DNA from: Agapanthus africanus
Lineage: Eukaryota; Streptophyta; Magnoliopsida; Asparagales; Amaryllidaceae
Length of the DNA stretch: 64,000 nucleotides
Assembly (NCBI GenBank): GCA_030015575.1
Contig: CM057351.1
Location: forward strand, 3,729,122-3,793,121
Reading direction: 5' to 3'
The position numbers were made by a program, and so were the translations under genes. The notes beneath the pieces are model-generated. The model searched no databases. It had not been told where the DNA came from and worked only from the letters and a program-made list of their open reading frames with translations. Below are positions 24,986 to 35,497 of this stretch, in pieces. Within the stretch, counting starts at the first letter, position 1, and each line of letters starts with the position of its first letter.

Positions 24986-26752
24986 ATAGACACTGTGGCA
25001 CACTTTTGGGTACTTTTAACTTTGCTCAAGTGTTGAGCTCTTTCGGGGTAATTTGTGCGTGTTTGTTGATTCGATCGAAACGTATAACATCGTCTTAATA
25101 TATGATACTCATTTCTGCGACCGTAAGTGTAGTATGTAGTGTATCGCCGGTTTCGTTGCTATATGTCAACGGCAATTGGGGTACGCATACTTGCTTACGT
25201 TGATGACATGTGATATTATGTGTTGCTGTGATATGATGTATAGGATCGTCGTGATTGAATGGCCGGGGGTTTTATGTGAGATGAGAGTTTTTCTTTTTAT
25301 TCATGTAAAATTCATTTGTATGTAATATTCTTTTATTTGGGGCACATCCGGGTTGAGAGTGATGTCACCGTTGATGTATATTATTTACTTTTCCGTATTA
25401 GGATAGACCCAAGGTGGTGAGCACAAGTGACCGGGTTCTACAGTCCAGTGGAAGACTATCTCGAGGAGTCGAGACTGGGTCTCCTAACTCTAGAATTGGT
25501 AGGGTCGCTTGCCGCTCTCGTAGGGGTCTAGGGTGTGGGATTGGCTATTCATCATGACCGTGGAATCCGTATTTTCTATCGTTGGCTAAATACAAAATAC
25601 GGAAATCCTATTATATCCTATATGTTCATATATGTGATTCTGCTGTTTATATTCTGTGATGAGATCGCTTTATATGATGAGACGAATGGTATTATTATAT
25701 ATATGATATATAATAAGCGTTACTTATGTTTTACATCCGCGCTAGTCCCGTCCTGCTATGCCGTTAGTTAAGTAACCTAACGGTGCATAACGAGACATCG
25801 TAACGAATGCGAATGGCATAAGTGTACGTTCTACTTTCGTTTCTTTTTCTGTGATGGCTTATGGACTTAAATGATGGGACTACATTAATATGATTAATGT
25901 AAGGAAAAATAAACCTGAAAGATGTTGTAGAATCGAATTTGAAACCCACTCGGCTTTTTACAAAAAATCTACATTTCAAAATTGCGGAGCCTAAGCCACT
26001 CCTTTTGAAAACCATTTGATTCTATAACGATATCAAGTTCAAAGTGTTAAAGGCTTTCTTAAAAACCATCCGCAGCCCTCCGTCATTTTAGGAAGTAGAG
26101 TACTTAGTATTCGTTCTACATTTGTTAACCTTAGCCAAGGCGTAGTGTACGGTAGCTAAGTGATGTCTTCCTATACAGCATATGATGTGATTAATTAGGA
26201 CAGGCATATGACTTTGTTGACCTTAGCCAAGGGTCATGTGAATGGTTCTAATTAATCAAGAAATAACGGGTTGAACTTGACTAGTGCTTGTGATTTGTTG
26301 ACTATAGCCAAGGTCATGAGTGCTAGGGGTAAAAATCATATCGGGAGTTTCAAGAGTTGAAATTTGCAATGAGATTGCATACCTTCCATATGATGGTTGG
26401 ATCCCGATCTCACTGTGAGCAAGAGTTGCTCCCAGGAGAGTTTTGCACTTTACAATTAGCTAACCCATTAGGTATCTAGAAAGGTGTCAACGGGGCTACG
26501 CCTCTGGGAAAATGAGATTTACTTTAATTAGGTCCGTACGAAAGCACGGGAAACCTCCCTCAAGTACCGACACTGGCCTGGCTGAACGATTAGCGAAGTT
26601 GTAGAATGTAATTAATCCTGGCTAGTTTTCTTTTTAAGGTTTAAAGGGAAATTTGATAAAAGCAGTGGGAGACATCGATTAGATAAGATAATAATCAATC
26701 TGATCTTTGCAAGAGCTTTCGCTAAGTGTATTCTTTTTTTTCTTAATGGCAG
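24986..26752 (+). other. Element A 5' leader, second part
   Basis: Continues the leader cut at 4254. It aligns with the B leader, for instance the GTAAGTGTA..CGCCGGTTTCGTTGC stretch near 25125-25165. Three copies of a motif related to TTGTTGACCTTAGCCAAGG lie at 26122-26140, 26214-26232 and 26295-26313, at the same relative place as triplets in B and D. It ends in a T-rich tract and GGCAG at 26748-26752, which looks like a splice acceptor just before the gag start. Confidence 0.8.
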
Positions 26753-26758
26753 ATACCA

Positions 26759-28350
26759 ATGATAGGACTTAAGCTTCTACCAGAGAAAAATAAACTGAAT
26801 GGGACCAATTATAAAGACTGGCTGAGGAACATTAACATTGCCTTGACTTATGATAAGGTATCATATGTCCTCACGGCCCCGGCCCCACCCGTCCCAGGTC
26901 CTAAATCTTCAGTTGCGGATAAGGAAATCCACAAGACATGGGACGCTGACTGTGCTACGGCCAAATACCTCGCGCTTGCATCGATGGATAACACACATCA
27001 AAAACAGCACGAGCAGATGGATGTTCAATCCATCTTTCTCCATAAAAAAGAGTTGTATGGGGAGCAATCTCGTGTCCTACGATACGAAGCGTCTAGAAAG
27101 ATGTTTCAGATGCGGATGGCTCCTGGCACACCAGTAGGTGACCATGTTCTGAAGATGATAGCTCTTATAAAAGAGCTTGAGGACCTCGGATGGACAATGG
27201 AGAACGAACAATATGTTGATATTGTTTAACAGTCTCTCCTCCCAGCCTTTGCTCAATTTGTATTTAACTTCAACATGCACAACATGGAGAAGTCACTTCC
27301 TGAACTTCTCAATATGTTGAGGAGTGCAGAGAGCACACTAAAGTCAGTGAAGACTCCCGCTTTGATTGCTGGGCCATCTTCCTCCTCTCGTCCGAAGGCC
27401 AAGGCCAAGGAAAAGATGAAGAAGAAACCTACTAAACCTAGAGGTGGAGTTAAAAAGGCTAAGGGGAAAGAAAAGTCCAAGGCTGGGGAATTGGGGAAAG
27501 GGGAATGTTATTACTGCCACAAATCGGGACACTGGAAGCGCAACTGTGCTGAGTACCTGGATCTCAAGAAGAAGAAGTATGGTGGTGCTTCCGCTTCAGG
27601 TGTGTTTGTGACAGAAAACTGTTTTTCTATAAACTCTGCTTCCTGGGTATTAGATACCGGTTCAGGTTCTCACATTTGCAATTCCATGCAGGGGCTGAGA
27701 AATAGCAAAGTTTTGATGACAGGTGACCATACTCTCCGGGTTGGAAATGGTTCCAATGTATATGCGGTTTCAGTGGGAGAGTATCACCTGGGGTTGCCAT
27801 CAGGGTGTATATTGGTTTTGAACCCATGTTATTATATACCTAGTATGCTTTATAATATAATATCCGTTTCTTTGTTAGACAATGAAGAATATAATTTTGT
27901 ATTGCAGAATAATGTTATGAACATTAACCTGAATCAAATGTTGGTTGGGTATGGTACACTTAATAACGGGATATACGTCCTAAATCAACTCACAGTTTTC
28001 AGCATACAACACAGTAATAAAAGAAAACTTTCAGAAATAAATGAAGCTTTTCTTTAGCATTGTAGACTTGGTCATATTAACGAAACAAGACTAGACAAGT
28101 TACACAAAGATGGATATTTAAACCCTTTTGAATATAAATCTTATGAGACTAGCCAGTCTTGTATCAAGGGTAAAATGACCAAAACTCCATTTACAGGACA
28201 CGGAGAAAGAGCTTCGGAGCTCTTAAGCCTCATACATAGTGATGTATGCGGGCCAATGTCTACACAGGCTAGAGGCGGTTTTTCTTACTTCATAACTTTT
28301 ACTGATGATTTCTCAAGATTCGGTCATGTGTTTTTATTAAAGCATAAGTC
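26759..28350 (+). pseudogene. gag-pol: Copia gag-protease-integrase remnant, element A downstream copy
   Basis: The only copia gag in the window. From the Met at 26759: Gag (NGTNYKDWLRNINIALTYDK, SRKMFQMRMAPGTPVGDH), a lysine-rich linker, a normal CCHC zinc knuckle (CYYCHKSGHWKRNC, Cys at 27506), protease WVLDTGSGSHIC, gag-pre-integrase, and the start of the integrase (HSDVCGP, near 28225). One frame runs throughout, interrupted by TAA at 27227-27229 and TAG at 28055-28057. It ends abruptly near 28350, where unrelated inverted LTR sequence begins, so the rest of the integrase, RT and RNase H are missing. Its intact Gag zinc knuckle and DTGS active site show what B has lost. Confidence 0.92.
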
Positions 28351-28770
28351 TGTCCTAATTAATCACGTACCTAGTCTGTGTTTTTACTGTGGTTTTATCA
28401 TATACACGCATTTAATCAAGCACCCGCGCATATCCCCATATGCACCCCACATCGTTTCGCCTGAGCTAGGTTACCCCATTGTGGGACTCTAAGACTCGTC
28501 AATACGCTAGCAGTAGGCAGTGATCATATCACATACCCACAAACCGTCAGCGGCACCAGCAGTGCGAAATGGCTCTTAGGTATTGAGCGATCAGAAAAAA
28601 ACAAGCGAACCTATAAAAACTCCTGTCGAGCCAACCGGTAACACTTACCGTACAGTCCGGTCTCTTCGTCAGATATGCTGCATATCGAGTCTAGGGATGG
28701 CAATGTCGACCCCAATAACTCAATAAGTCATGCCGATGAATGGTCTATAACAGATCGAGAAACTACTGAT
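28351..28770 (-). repeat. Inverted fragment of an A-type copia LTR
   Basis: On the minus strand about 28385-28768 matches LTR A at roughly 2305-2690, including CTGTACGGTAAGTGTTACCG. The first 35 bases (28351-28385) resemble the inverted A leader near 26180. The piece breaks off inside the LTR palindrome at 28766. It points to a rearrangement (inversion or template switch), not a normal insertion. Confidence 0.75.
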
Positions 28771-28930
28771 TGTTTACCCCAATCAGAGTAAAGCTCTGTT
28801 CAAATACCAAGGCGGGAAATGAAGCAACGCTTCTGTTTCCCCCAATTAGAGCAAGGCTCTGTTTTAAAAGAAATTCAAATAATAATAAAGGAAGCAATGC
28901 TTCAGCTGACCTGTGCTCTGCGCTGCGCGA

Positions 28931-29001
28931 CACGTGGCAGCGCAGTTGCGCTGCGCTCTGCGCTGCGTGACACGTGGACGCTCTGTGCTGCTCGACACGT
29001 G
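28931..29001. promoter_or_regulatory. G-box cluster upstream of the C1 TATA box
   Basis: CACGTG occurs at 28931-28936, 28971-28976 and 28996-29001, about 215-285 bp before the TATA box. Three more lie downstream at 29613, 29769 and 29825. CACGTG is the core site of plant bZIP and bHLH factors. Confidence 0.6.
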
Positions 29002-29215
29002 TCAAGCGCAGGAGTGCTTGCGCCAACTGTGCCAGCACCAAAACAGAATTAAAATTCTAGAAAGATCTTTCTGATCTTGTTAAAATAAGAAGATTATCTT
29101 CTGTAAAACAGAAGCCCTTGGATCAAAGATCCAACGGTGGAGAAAAATCCCTAAATCACCCAGAGAAAGATCTCTGTAACCAACATAACAAATCAATTGG
29201 AACAATATAAAGGCC

Positions 29216-29223
29216 CCTAGACT
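29216..29223 (+). promoter_or_regulatory. TATA box of the C1 LTR
   Basis: TATAAAGG aligns with TATAAAAAG at 49992 in C2, in an otherwise conserved stretch ending GGCCCCTAGAC / GGAGCCCAGAC. It probably marks the U3-R border region. Confidence 0.6.
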
Positions 29224-30291
29224 CCAAGTCTAAAAGAGATTAACATTGAGGAGCACACAGAGAATTCACAGAGCTCTTCTAAGAACTTTGAGAAGAATTC
29301 AGAAAGAAAGAAAGAAAAAGGTAAAACCTTTAGAAAAAGAAGAATTTTCTTCTGGAAAAGATCAATGATCTAAGAACAAGATCAAGGATCTTCAATAAAA
29401 AATGATAATATTAATAAAAAGAAGTAATTTACTTCTTCATTAGATCTTTCTGATCTACATAAAGGCATTACCTTTTGATGAACCATTGGTTCTGGAATCT
29501 TAAAAGATTCTCTTTTTTGATCCAAAATTGGATTAAGATATTGAACAATGCTCTGCACTTGAAAAAATTGCACTGTTGCGCTCTTGGGTTGGCGCAAGCC
29601 ACCAGAGAGCGCCACGTGTCGGCCCCAGAACAGTTGCGCCTTGCGCTTCTAAAAACAGAGCACTGCTCTCTTGGTTTGGCGCAAGTCACCAGAGCGCGCT
29701 ACGTGTCAGCAGCGTAACAGCGCGGCGCACTGGCGCAGCGCACTGTACTTGCGCTCGCCAGAGTGTGACACGTGTCACCCCATATGAGTTTGCGCCTTGC
29801 GCTGGCGCAAAGCGCCTGACAAGCCACGTGGCGCACTGTCAGAACAATAAATGCTTTGCATTATTAAAGAAGGGACAGAGCCCAATTAAAAGGCCTAACA
29901 GGCCTAATAAAAAAATGCAATGCATTATTAAAAAGGGGCAGAGCCCAAACAAAGGTCTGTCAGACCAAAACTGATGCTGTGCATCATTTAAAAAAAAGGC
30001 AGAGCCCAAATAAAGGTCTAATAGACCAAACAAAAATGCCATGCATTATTAAACAGGGGCAGAGCCCTAGTAAAGGCCTAACATGCCAAATGCAGATAAA
30101 ACGTTGAACATTTTCAACTGGACTTAGCCCAATTCTGGCCGTAAGTCCTCAAATTAAATTGAAATGAGCACAACTGCTCTCTCAAATCAATTTACACCCG
30201 GTTCAAGGGTACATCTCTGAACTCCTCTGATATTTGTCGTTGTAATCCTTCAACGTCGTCAGAGAGGTGACGGGTCCCGACAACCACACAT

Positions 30292-30594
30292 TAATACGGA
30301 CTGTGGGGTCCTTAAACTCATGGACTTATGCGTCCTTAAACCAATATTCGTCCCTAAAATGAGAATGTTGGACCACCATGTCCCTAAACTTGTAATACGG
30401 ACTATGGGGTCCTTAAACTCATGGACTAATGCGTCCGTAAACCAATATTCATCCCTAAAATGGGAATGTTGGACCACCATGTCCCTAAACTGGTAATACG
30501 GACTGTGGGGTCCTTAAACTCATGGACTAATGCGTCCTTAAACCAATATCCGTCCCCAAAATGGGAATGTTGGACCACCATGTCCCTAAACTGG
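30292..30594 (+). repeat. 101-bp tandem repeat, three units, C1 LTR
   Basis: Units begin TAATACGGACTGTGGGGTCC at 30292, 30393 and 30494. Each contains degenerate forms of the GTCC..TAAACT motif that forms 27-bp repeats in C2. Confidence 0.85.
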
Positions 30595-31101
30595 AGATGG
30601 ACCACCATGTCTCTAAACTGGAACAATAGAGCCCAAATGCTCTTTTGTCGGATCTAAACGATCCCGTTAAGTTGATCTTAGTCTCAAATTAGACCAACGT
30701 ATCCTTAACAAACGTTTGAGTTGATCTTAGCCTCAAATATGGCTAACGTATCCTCAAACCAAAACCCCAAACCCAAATCTAAGAAAATACGGATTTGGAA
30801 TAATCCACGTCCTACGGGCGACGACATAAATTAGTCTCCGTATACAATCCACGGGCGACCACATACAAAACAAACACTCACGACACGAAGTGAACATCTG
30901 GAGAAGGAGAAAGTTGTTACCGCGATACGGTAGCGTAATTAACTGCAGGGGCTTGCGCCTGCAGGGAAGAGCGTCCCCACAATCAAAAACCCCTTAAGGG
31001 AGGAGGAATCTAATGAAGTCTGCTACATCGGCCACATCCGTCTAAACCTCTGATACACGGTGCCATAAATCAACTTGGCATCTTCGGAGAGGTGGACGGA
31101 T

Positions 31102-31106
31102 AAAAC
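31102..31106. repeat. Target-site duplication of D, left copy (AAAAC)
   Basis: AAAAC before 31107 recurs at 40712-40716. The uninterrupted site is visible in C2 near 51947 (GGATAAAACCAATTAGC). Confidence 0.92.
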
Positions 31107-33186
31107 TATTGGATATAGTGCCCTCTAAGTCAATTATTGGATCGCAGGTACGTGAATGCAATGATTGAGGGAGGACCTATACCGATATGACAGTCTTGCT
31201 CGAGATGATAGTATACTATCTTGTTTGTCTTTATCATCGTTTATATGCTTTAGTTCACTATTGCATGATGATAGAGCCCATAGGATTCTTGCTTGACTGC
31301 CAGCAGTATGATGGCGATCATATACGTGGAAGCTGGGGTCTATAAGCACATCCTTAATGTGTCCCTAGTCGTGGGAGTTTCGAGACAGGGCTCGATACTC
31401 CAGAGTAGACTAGTGTATACAGTCGAGACCCCGACGAGGGGCGATGGCCGGTCTCACAAGCCACTGGTGTCAATTGGTTCACCTAAGATGTATATAGGTG
31501 CTCATTGGGTTATGAGTACACCGGACAGGACTCGCCGGGAACAAGCTAGTTGGTATTATACATATCGTCAGATAGCAGTTCCCTGGTGACATGTGTACGG
31601 GTTAGTTCATCGACCTGAGGTCGTCATTTGTCTCGTGTGAGTTCCCATTGTGCTTTGATTTCTACCCTACCACGGCTCAAAGGAGTCGTGCAAACAGGTC
31701 TTTTTTGGGTACAGTCCCGAGCCACATAGAGGCAAGTGAGCGGATCGGCAGGGGATTCGTCTCTCCCGGTATTGGGGGTGAGATCGCGCCGTGTCTAGGA
31801 GAGCCATTACACAAAGCCCTTGGCCGAGGCAGGAGATTTACTGGTAGGTACTCCAGTAGTATCTTAGGGTGTTCTGGGCCACTCTCTGACACGACTTATA
31901 CCGCTATTGGGGGTCTGACGTTTCCAGCCCCCTAGGCCGATATGCGATACTCATAGACGAACGGACCGGACTGTATGTATATTGTCACTGTTAGGCTCAG
32001 TAGGGTTTCTGGATGAGTTCGCTCGTCAGCTTCCCTTCCAATCAATACATAGGCAATCGTTATGTACAGCAAGTACCTCTGACGTGCTAGTGATTATACG
32101 CAGTGCCAGTGTGTTGATGAGTCATTTGAGTCCTCCACAGACAGTTTTCCAAGTTCGGGCGAAACGTTGTAGAGGCCGTATGGTTATATGGCAGGGTTCG
32201 GAAAATGGACGTGCGTTTACGCACGTGTCATATTTCGGGCAGATAATACTGGTAGGCTTTAGTTTATGCCGGATCCGAGTATTATACTGTGTAGATATAA
32301 TATCTTTGTCTCAGTTGCATTTGTATTCGGTTGTAATAAAAATGCGGGTATGTTTATACCATTATGGGGTTATCCTGAAATTCGTTTCAGGATCGCTTTT
32401 GGAAGTTGCCAGTTTCCAGTTTTCTATCACCCGTATTTAACATTCGGTTAAAGACGGATTTATCTTTTTGAGGGCGAGTCATGAGAAGGTTCTAGTTTTG
32501 GTGACTAGATTAGTGAATCACCATTATGCATTAATTGAATGATGAGGTGTTATTAGTGAGTCACCTTTTCATTAATGGTTTTTTGTTCTTGCTAAGATAT
32601 TTCTTCTTGATCTTTTGTGAGAAGTTTTGCTTATGGTCACTCTCTTCCTCCTACACTCACCCTCCTCCTTCCCTATAAGTGGCCGACCCCTCTTGCTTGA
32701 TTATCATGGTTGTTGATTTGAAAAGGATGATAGTTTTGGATTCATGGAAATTAGATAGCCTCATTTCTCATTTCACCCGATCCAAAAGGCAACTTCATTA
32801 ACCGTTCGTCCATAACTTTGGACGAAGCGAGACAAAGTGTTCTACTCATTCTCTACATCAATCTTGGTCATCTCTTTTAGCGAACTTGATGATCGAGTTG
32901 CCTCGGTTCAGAGGCGGGAGCCCGTTTAAAGATCCGTCGACATGGTGCCACCTGGACGAGAAGACTGGAGATTCAAAAGATAGGAGCAGCCGCAACAAAG
33001 CGTGGGATAATGGTTGAAGACCGAAGGACTCGGATCGTTCAGTATAACATTTCTACCAACTTTGTAGTTTGTTAGTTTAGCTTTAATGGCAGATCCAGGT
33101 TTTAGTATACGATAGCGCCAGTTGTAAAAATTTTTGTTCCGCTTTTAACGTCTGTTAGACGGCCGGGGCGCTACCGTGGACTTACA
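31107..33186 (+). repeat. 5' LTR of D
   Basis: 2080 bp, ends TATTGGATATAG (first G mutated to A) and GGACTTACA. It includes the perfect palindrome GATAGTATACTATC at about 31207-31220. Partner: 38632-40711. Confidence 0.95.
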
Positions 33187-33187
33187 G

Positions 33188-33200
33188 TGGTATCAGAGCC
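33188..33200 (+). promoter_or_regulatory. Primer-binding site of D
   Basis: TGGTATCAGAGCC, one base after the LTR end; complement of initiator tRNA-Met. Confidence 0.9.
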
Positions 33201-35497
33201 TCACCATTAAGCTTTACTAACTTGTGCTAACGTGTTTAAAACATCGATCGAACGGAATTTCGAAAACTGCAATTTTCTGGTTCAAAGTTTCTGTCGATTT
33301 TTAAAAGAGTCTAAAAATTATTTTGCATATCACAGAAATTTGAGCAGGGTTTTTGAAGAATTATGGTGAAATTTTGGCACGTGTTACCACAGTACCGCCA
33401 CGGATCCGCGATCAAAGCTAGGGTTTGACCGCGGAACCGCGGCCAGTATGTGGCAACAGTGTTCCAAAATTTTCCAGTAAGTTCTTCTTGGTAAATTGTG
33501 GTTTATGGTACTGTTCTTTTGGGCCCAGATTTTGTTACTGTACAGCAGATGTACGTGGGGCCCACTTCGGGATGTTTTGTCGATCGAAATTTTAAACTTG
33601 TTAGTTTGCAGTAATTACATTATATCTCCGATCGGGAATGTCATTCGAGCGGTAAATTGCGTCTAATTGCTATAGCTCTTTTGGACGGATTTGCGAACGT
33701 GACATTCGCGTTGATGTTCTGTGTTGTGCTGTGATGTTGCGGATTTATCGTGGTGGATAGCAGTGTGCAATGGTAGTGCTATTTGAATTTATTTGTATTT
33801 TTGATATTGCGGGGCGAGCGTCTAACATGTGGACTGCCGTCACTGCCTGTTTGTATATTATTCTTTTAGGGCACGACCGGGTTGAGGTCGATGTACCCGT
33901 TGCACATATTTTTATTTCTGTGCTAGGTTTACCCCGCGACGGAGTGCACGGATAGCCGGGTTCTGGAGAGCAACGGGTCCGTATCTCATGGCTTTGAGAG
34001 GCACAGGGGCTTCACTCTAGAATTGGCAGACTATTCGCCGCACTCGTAGGGGGTACAGGTTGACCCAAGGAGGGGTGCTCAAGTTACCGGATTCCGTGAA
34101 GTGCTGGGTGGTCCATTCATTATGCTGTAGGGGGCTACCTCACTTCAGGTTTTGGCAAGTAACTTGCCGCACCCGTAGGGGTCTAGGTTTCATTGCACAG
34201 GCTATCCACACGACCAGGGGAACGTCGGGTTTCACTAGCGGCTCTATGACACCCGGGGATCCCAGATTATCTGTATTGTTCTGTGATGCTTATTACTTTT
34301 CTGTAATGTTGCATATTATCACGCCTGGAGCGATTATTGTATATTGGTATATATACTATTAGATGTTGTATATGTTTTACACCTGCGCTAGTCCAGTCCC
34401 CGCTCTGTCGTTAGTTAAGTAACCTAACGGGTGATGACGGGACCCAGTGACGAATGAGGATGGCATATACGTACATTTTATTTTTCGTTCTTTTCTGGTG
34501 TGATTATTTGATGGGACTGCATTGATTCTTATCAATGCAAGGATAAAACAAACCTATATTTGATGTTGTTGGAACAAATTTTAAAAGGTGTTATTACAAA
34601 GATATTTCCTTTTGTTTTGCATAGCGGTATTCAGTTAGAATATCCTGCACCTCATTCGACGAGGCAAGGGCCGAGATCACTTCACCGGGAGTGACCCCTT
34701 GGGCAGAAGTTTACGTCAGGGTAATAACTTCACTATAGTCGATTACAAGTTGCTTTGCATCGCGGTATTCAGTTAGAATATCCTGCACCTCATTCCACGA
34801 GGAAAGAGCCGAGATCGCTTCACCGGGAGTGACCTCTTTAGCAAAAGGTTTTCGCCACTATATTTTTCTATAAAAAGCTATCAGGTTCCTTCAACAAGAT
34901 CAATTTCATTACGTTAAAGGTTTTTCGCCAAAAACCAGCCATAGCCCTCCGTCATTTCTTATGGATGGTCAGTAGTATTCAAGTTATGTTTGTTTAGCCA
35001 AAGTCAAGGCATAGTGCTTGGTAGCTGCTGGGTATTCATCTGTTGCATAGATAGATACGTTTGTTTGGGACAGTCATATTACCTTGTTGGCCAAAGTCAA
35101 GGGTATGTACGGGTGGGTTCAAATTAACCTGGATAATGACGGGTAGAACTTGACATGTGACTTATGATGGGTTGGCCAAAGTCACGATCATAAGAGCATG
35201 GGGCAAAAATATATATCGGGAGTTTCTAAAGAAAATGAAACTTGCCAAGTATGCACATACCTTCTGGAGTGTGATAACTTCAGTGGCTTCCATCAAGTTA
35301 TCATGCGATGATAGTTGGATCCTGATTCTCACTGATGAGTTGGTTTACTCTTCGAGTGATCCCGACTAATTCTTCTTTCAGGTTTGGAGGAGAATTTGAG
35401 ATAACAGTGGGAGGTTTCCTGATTAGATAAAGTGATAATCATTCTGATCTAGGTTAGAGTGCACGCAGAGTGTTTCTTTTCTCTCTCTCTTTGGCAG
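33201..35497 (+). other. 5' leader of D
   Basis: No convincing coding frame. It contains a tandem duplication of about 138 bp (starts near 34624 and 34762; each holds TTCACCGGGAGTGA) and the leader triplet motif (34990-35009, 35084-35102, 35171-35186, core TTGGCCAAAGTCAAGG). The end is a CT-rich tract and GGCAG (35472-35497), matching the acceptor-like sites of A and B. Confidence 0.78.

Larger units (their letters stand above)
28821..30027. repeat. Dense field of short inverted repeats in the C1 LTR
   Basis: About twenty units of the form arm, 1-5 nt, reverse-complement arm. Examples: 28821-28833 (GAAGC AAC GCTTC), 28848-28860 (AGAGC AAG GCTCT), 28891-28903 (GAAGC AAT GCTTC), 29088-29102 (7-bp arms), 29118-29134 (TTGGATC AAA GATCCAA), 29359-29371, 29378-29392, 29419-29437 (9-bp arms), 29480-29492 (GAACC ATT GGTTC), 29495-29510, 29850-29862, 29914-29926, 29954-29966 (GGTCT GTC AGACC), 29973-29985, 30015-30027 (GGTCT AAT AGACC). 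Confidence 0.8.
28771..31106 (+). repeat. C1 5' LTR, larger part (interrupted by D)
   Basis: Homologous to about 49440-51946 in C2. It contains CACGTG boxes, a TATA box at 29216-29223, about twenty short inverted repeats (28821-30027) and a 101-bp tandem repeat (30292-30594). The end of the LTR lies beyond D at 40782 (GGGGAACA), followed by the PBS. It is probably 5'-truncated at 28771. Confidence 0.7.

Noticed and set aside
28771..28780. TGTTTACCCC as the true start of the C1 LTR
   Set aside because: The aligned place in C2 has no TG start, and the neighbouring copia LTR is broken at the same point, so truncation is more likely.
3614..33200. tRNA gene fragments at the TGGTATCAGAGCC sites
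   Set aside because: Only 11-13 bases match, always directly at LTR ends; they are primer-binding sites.
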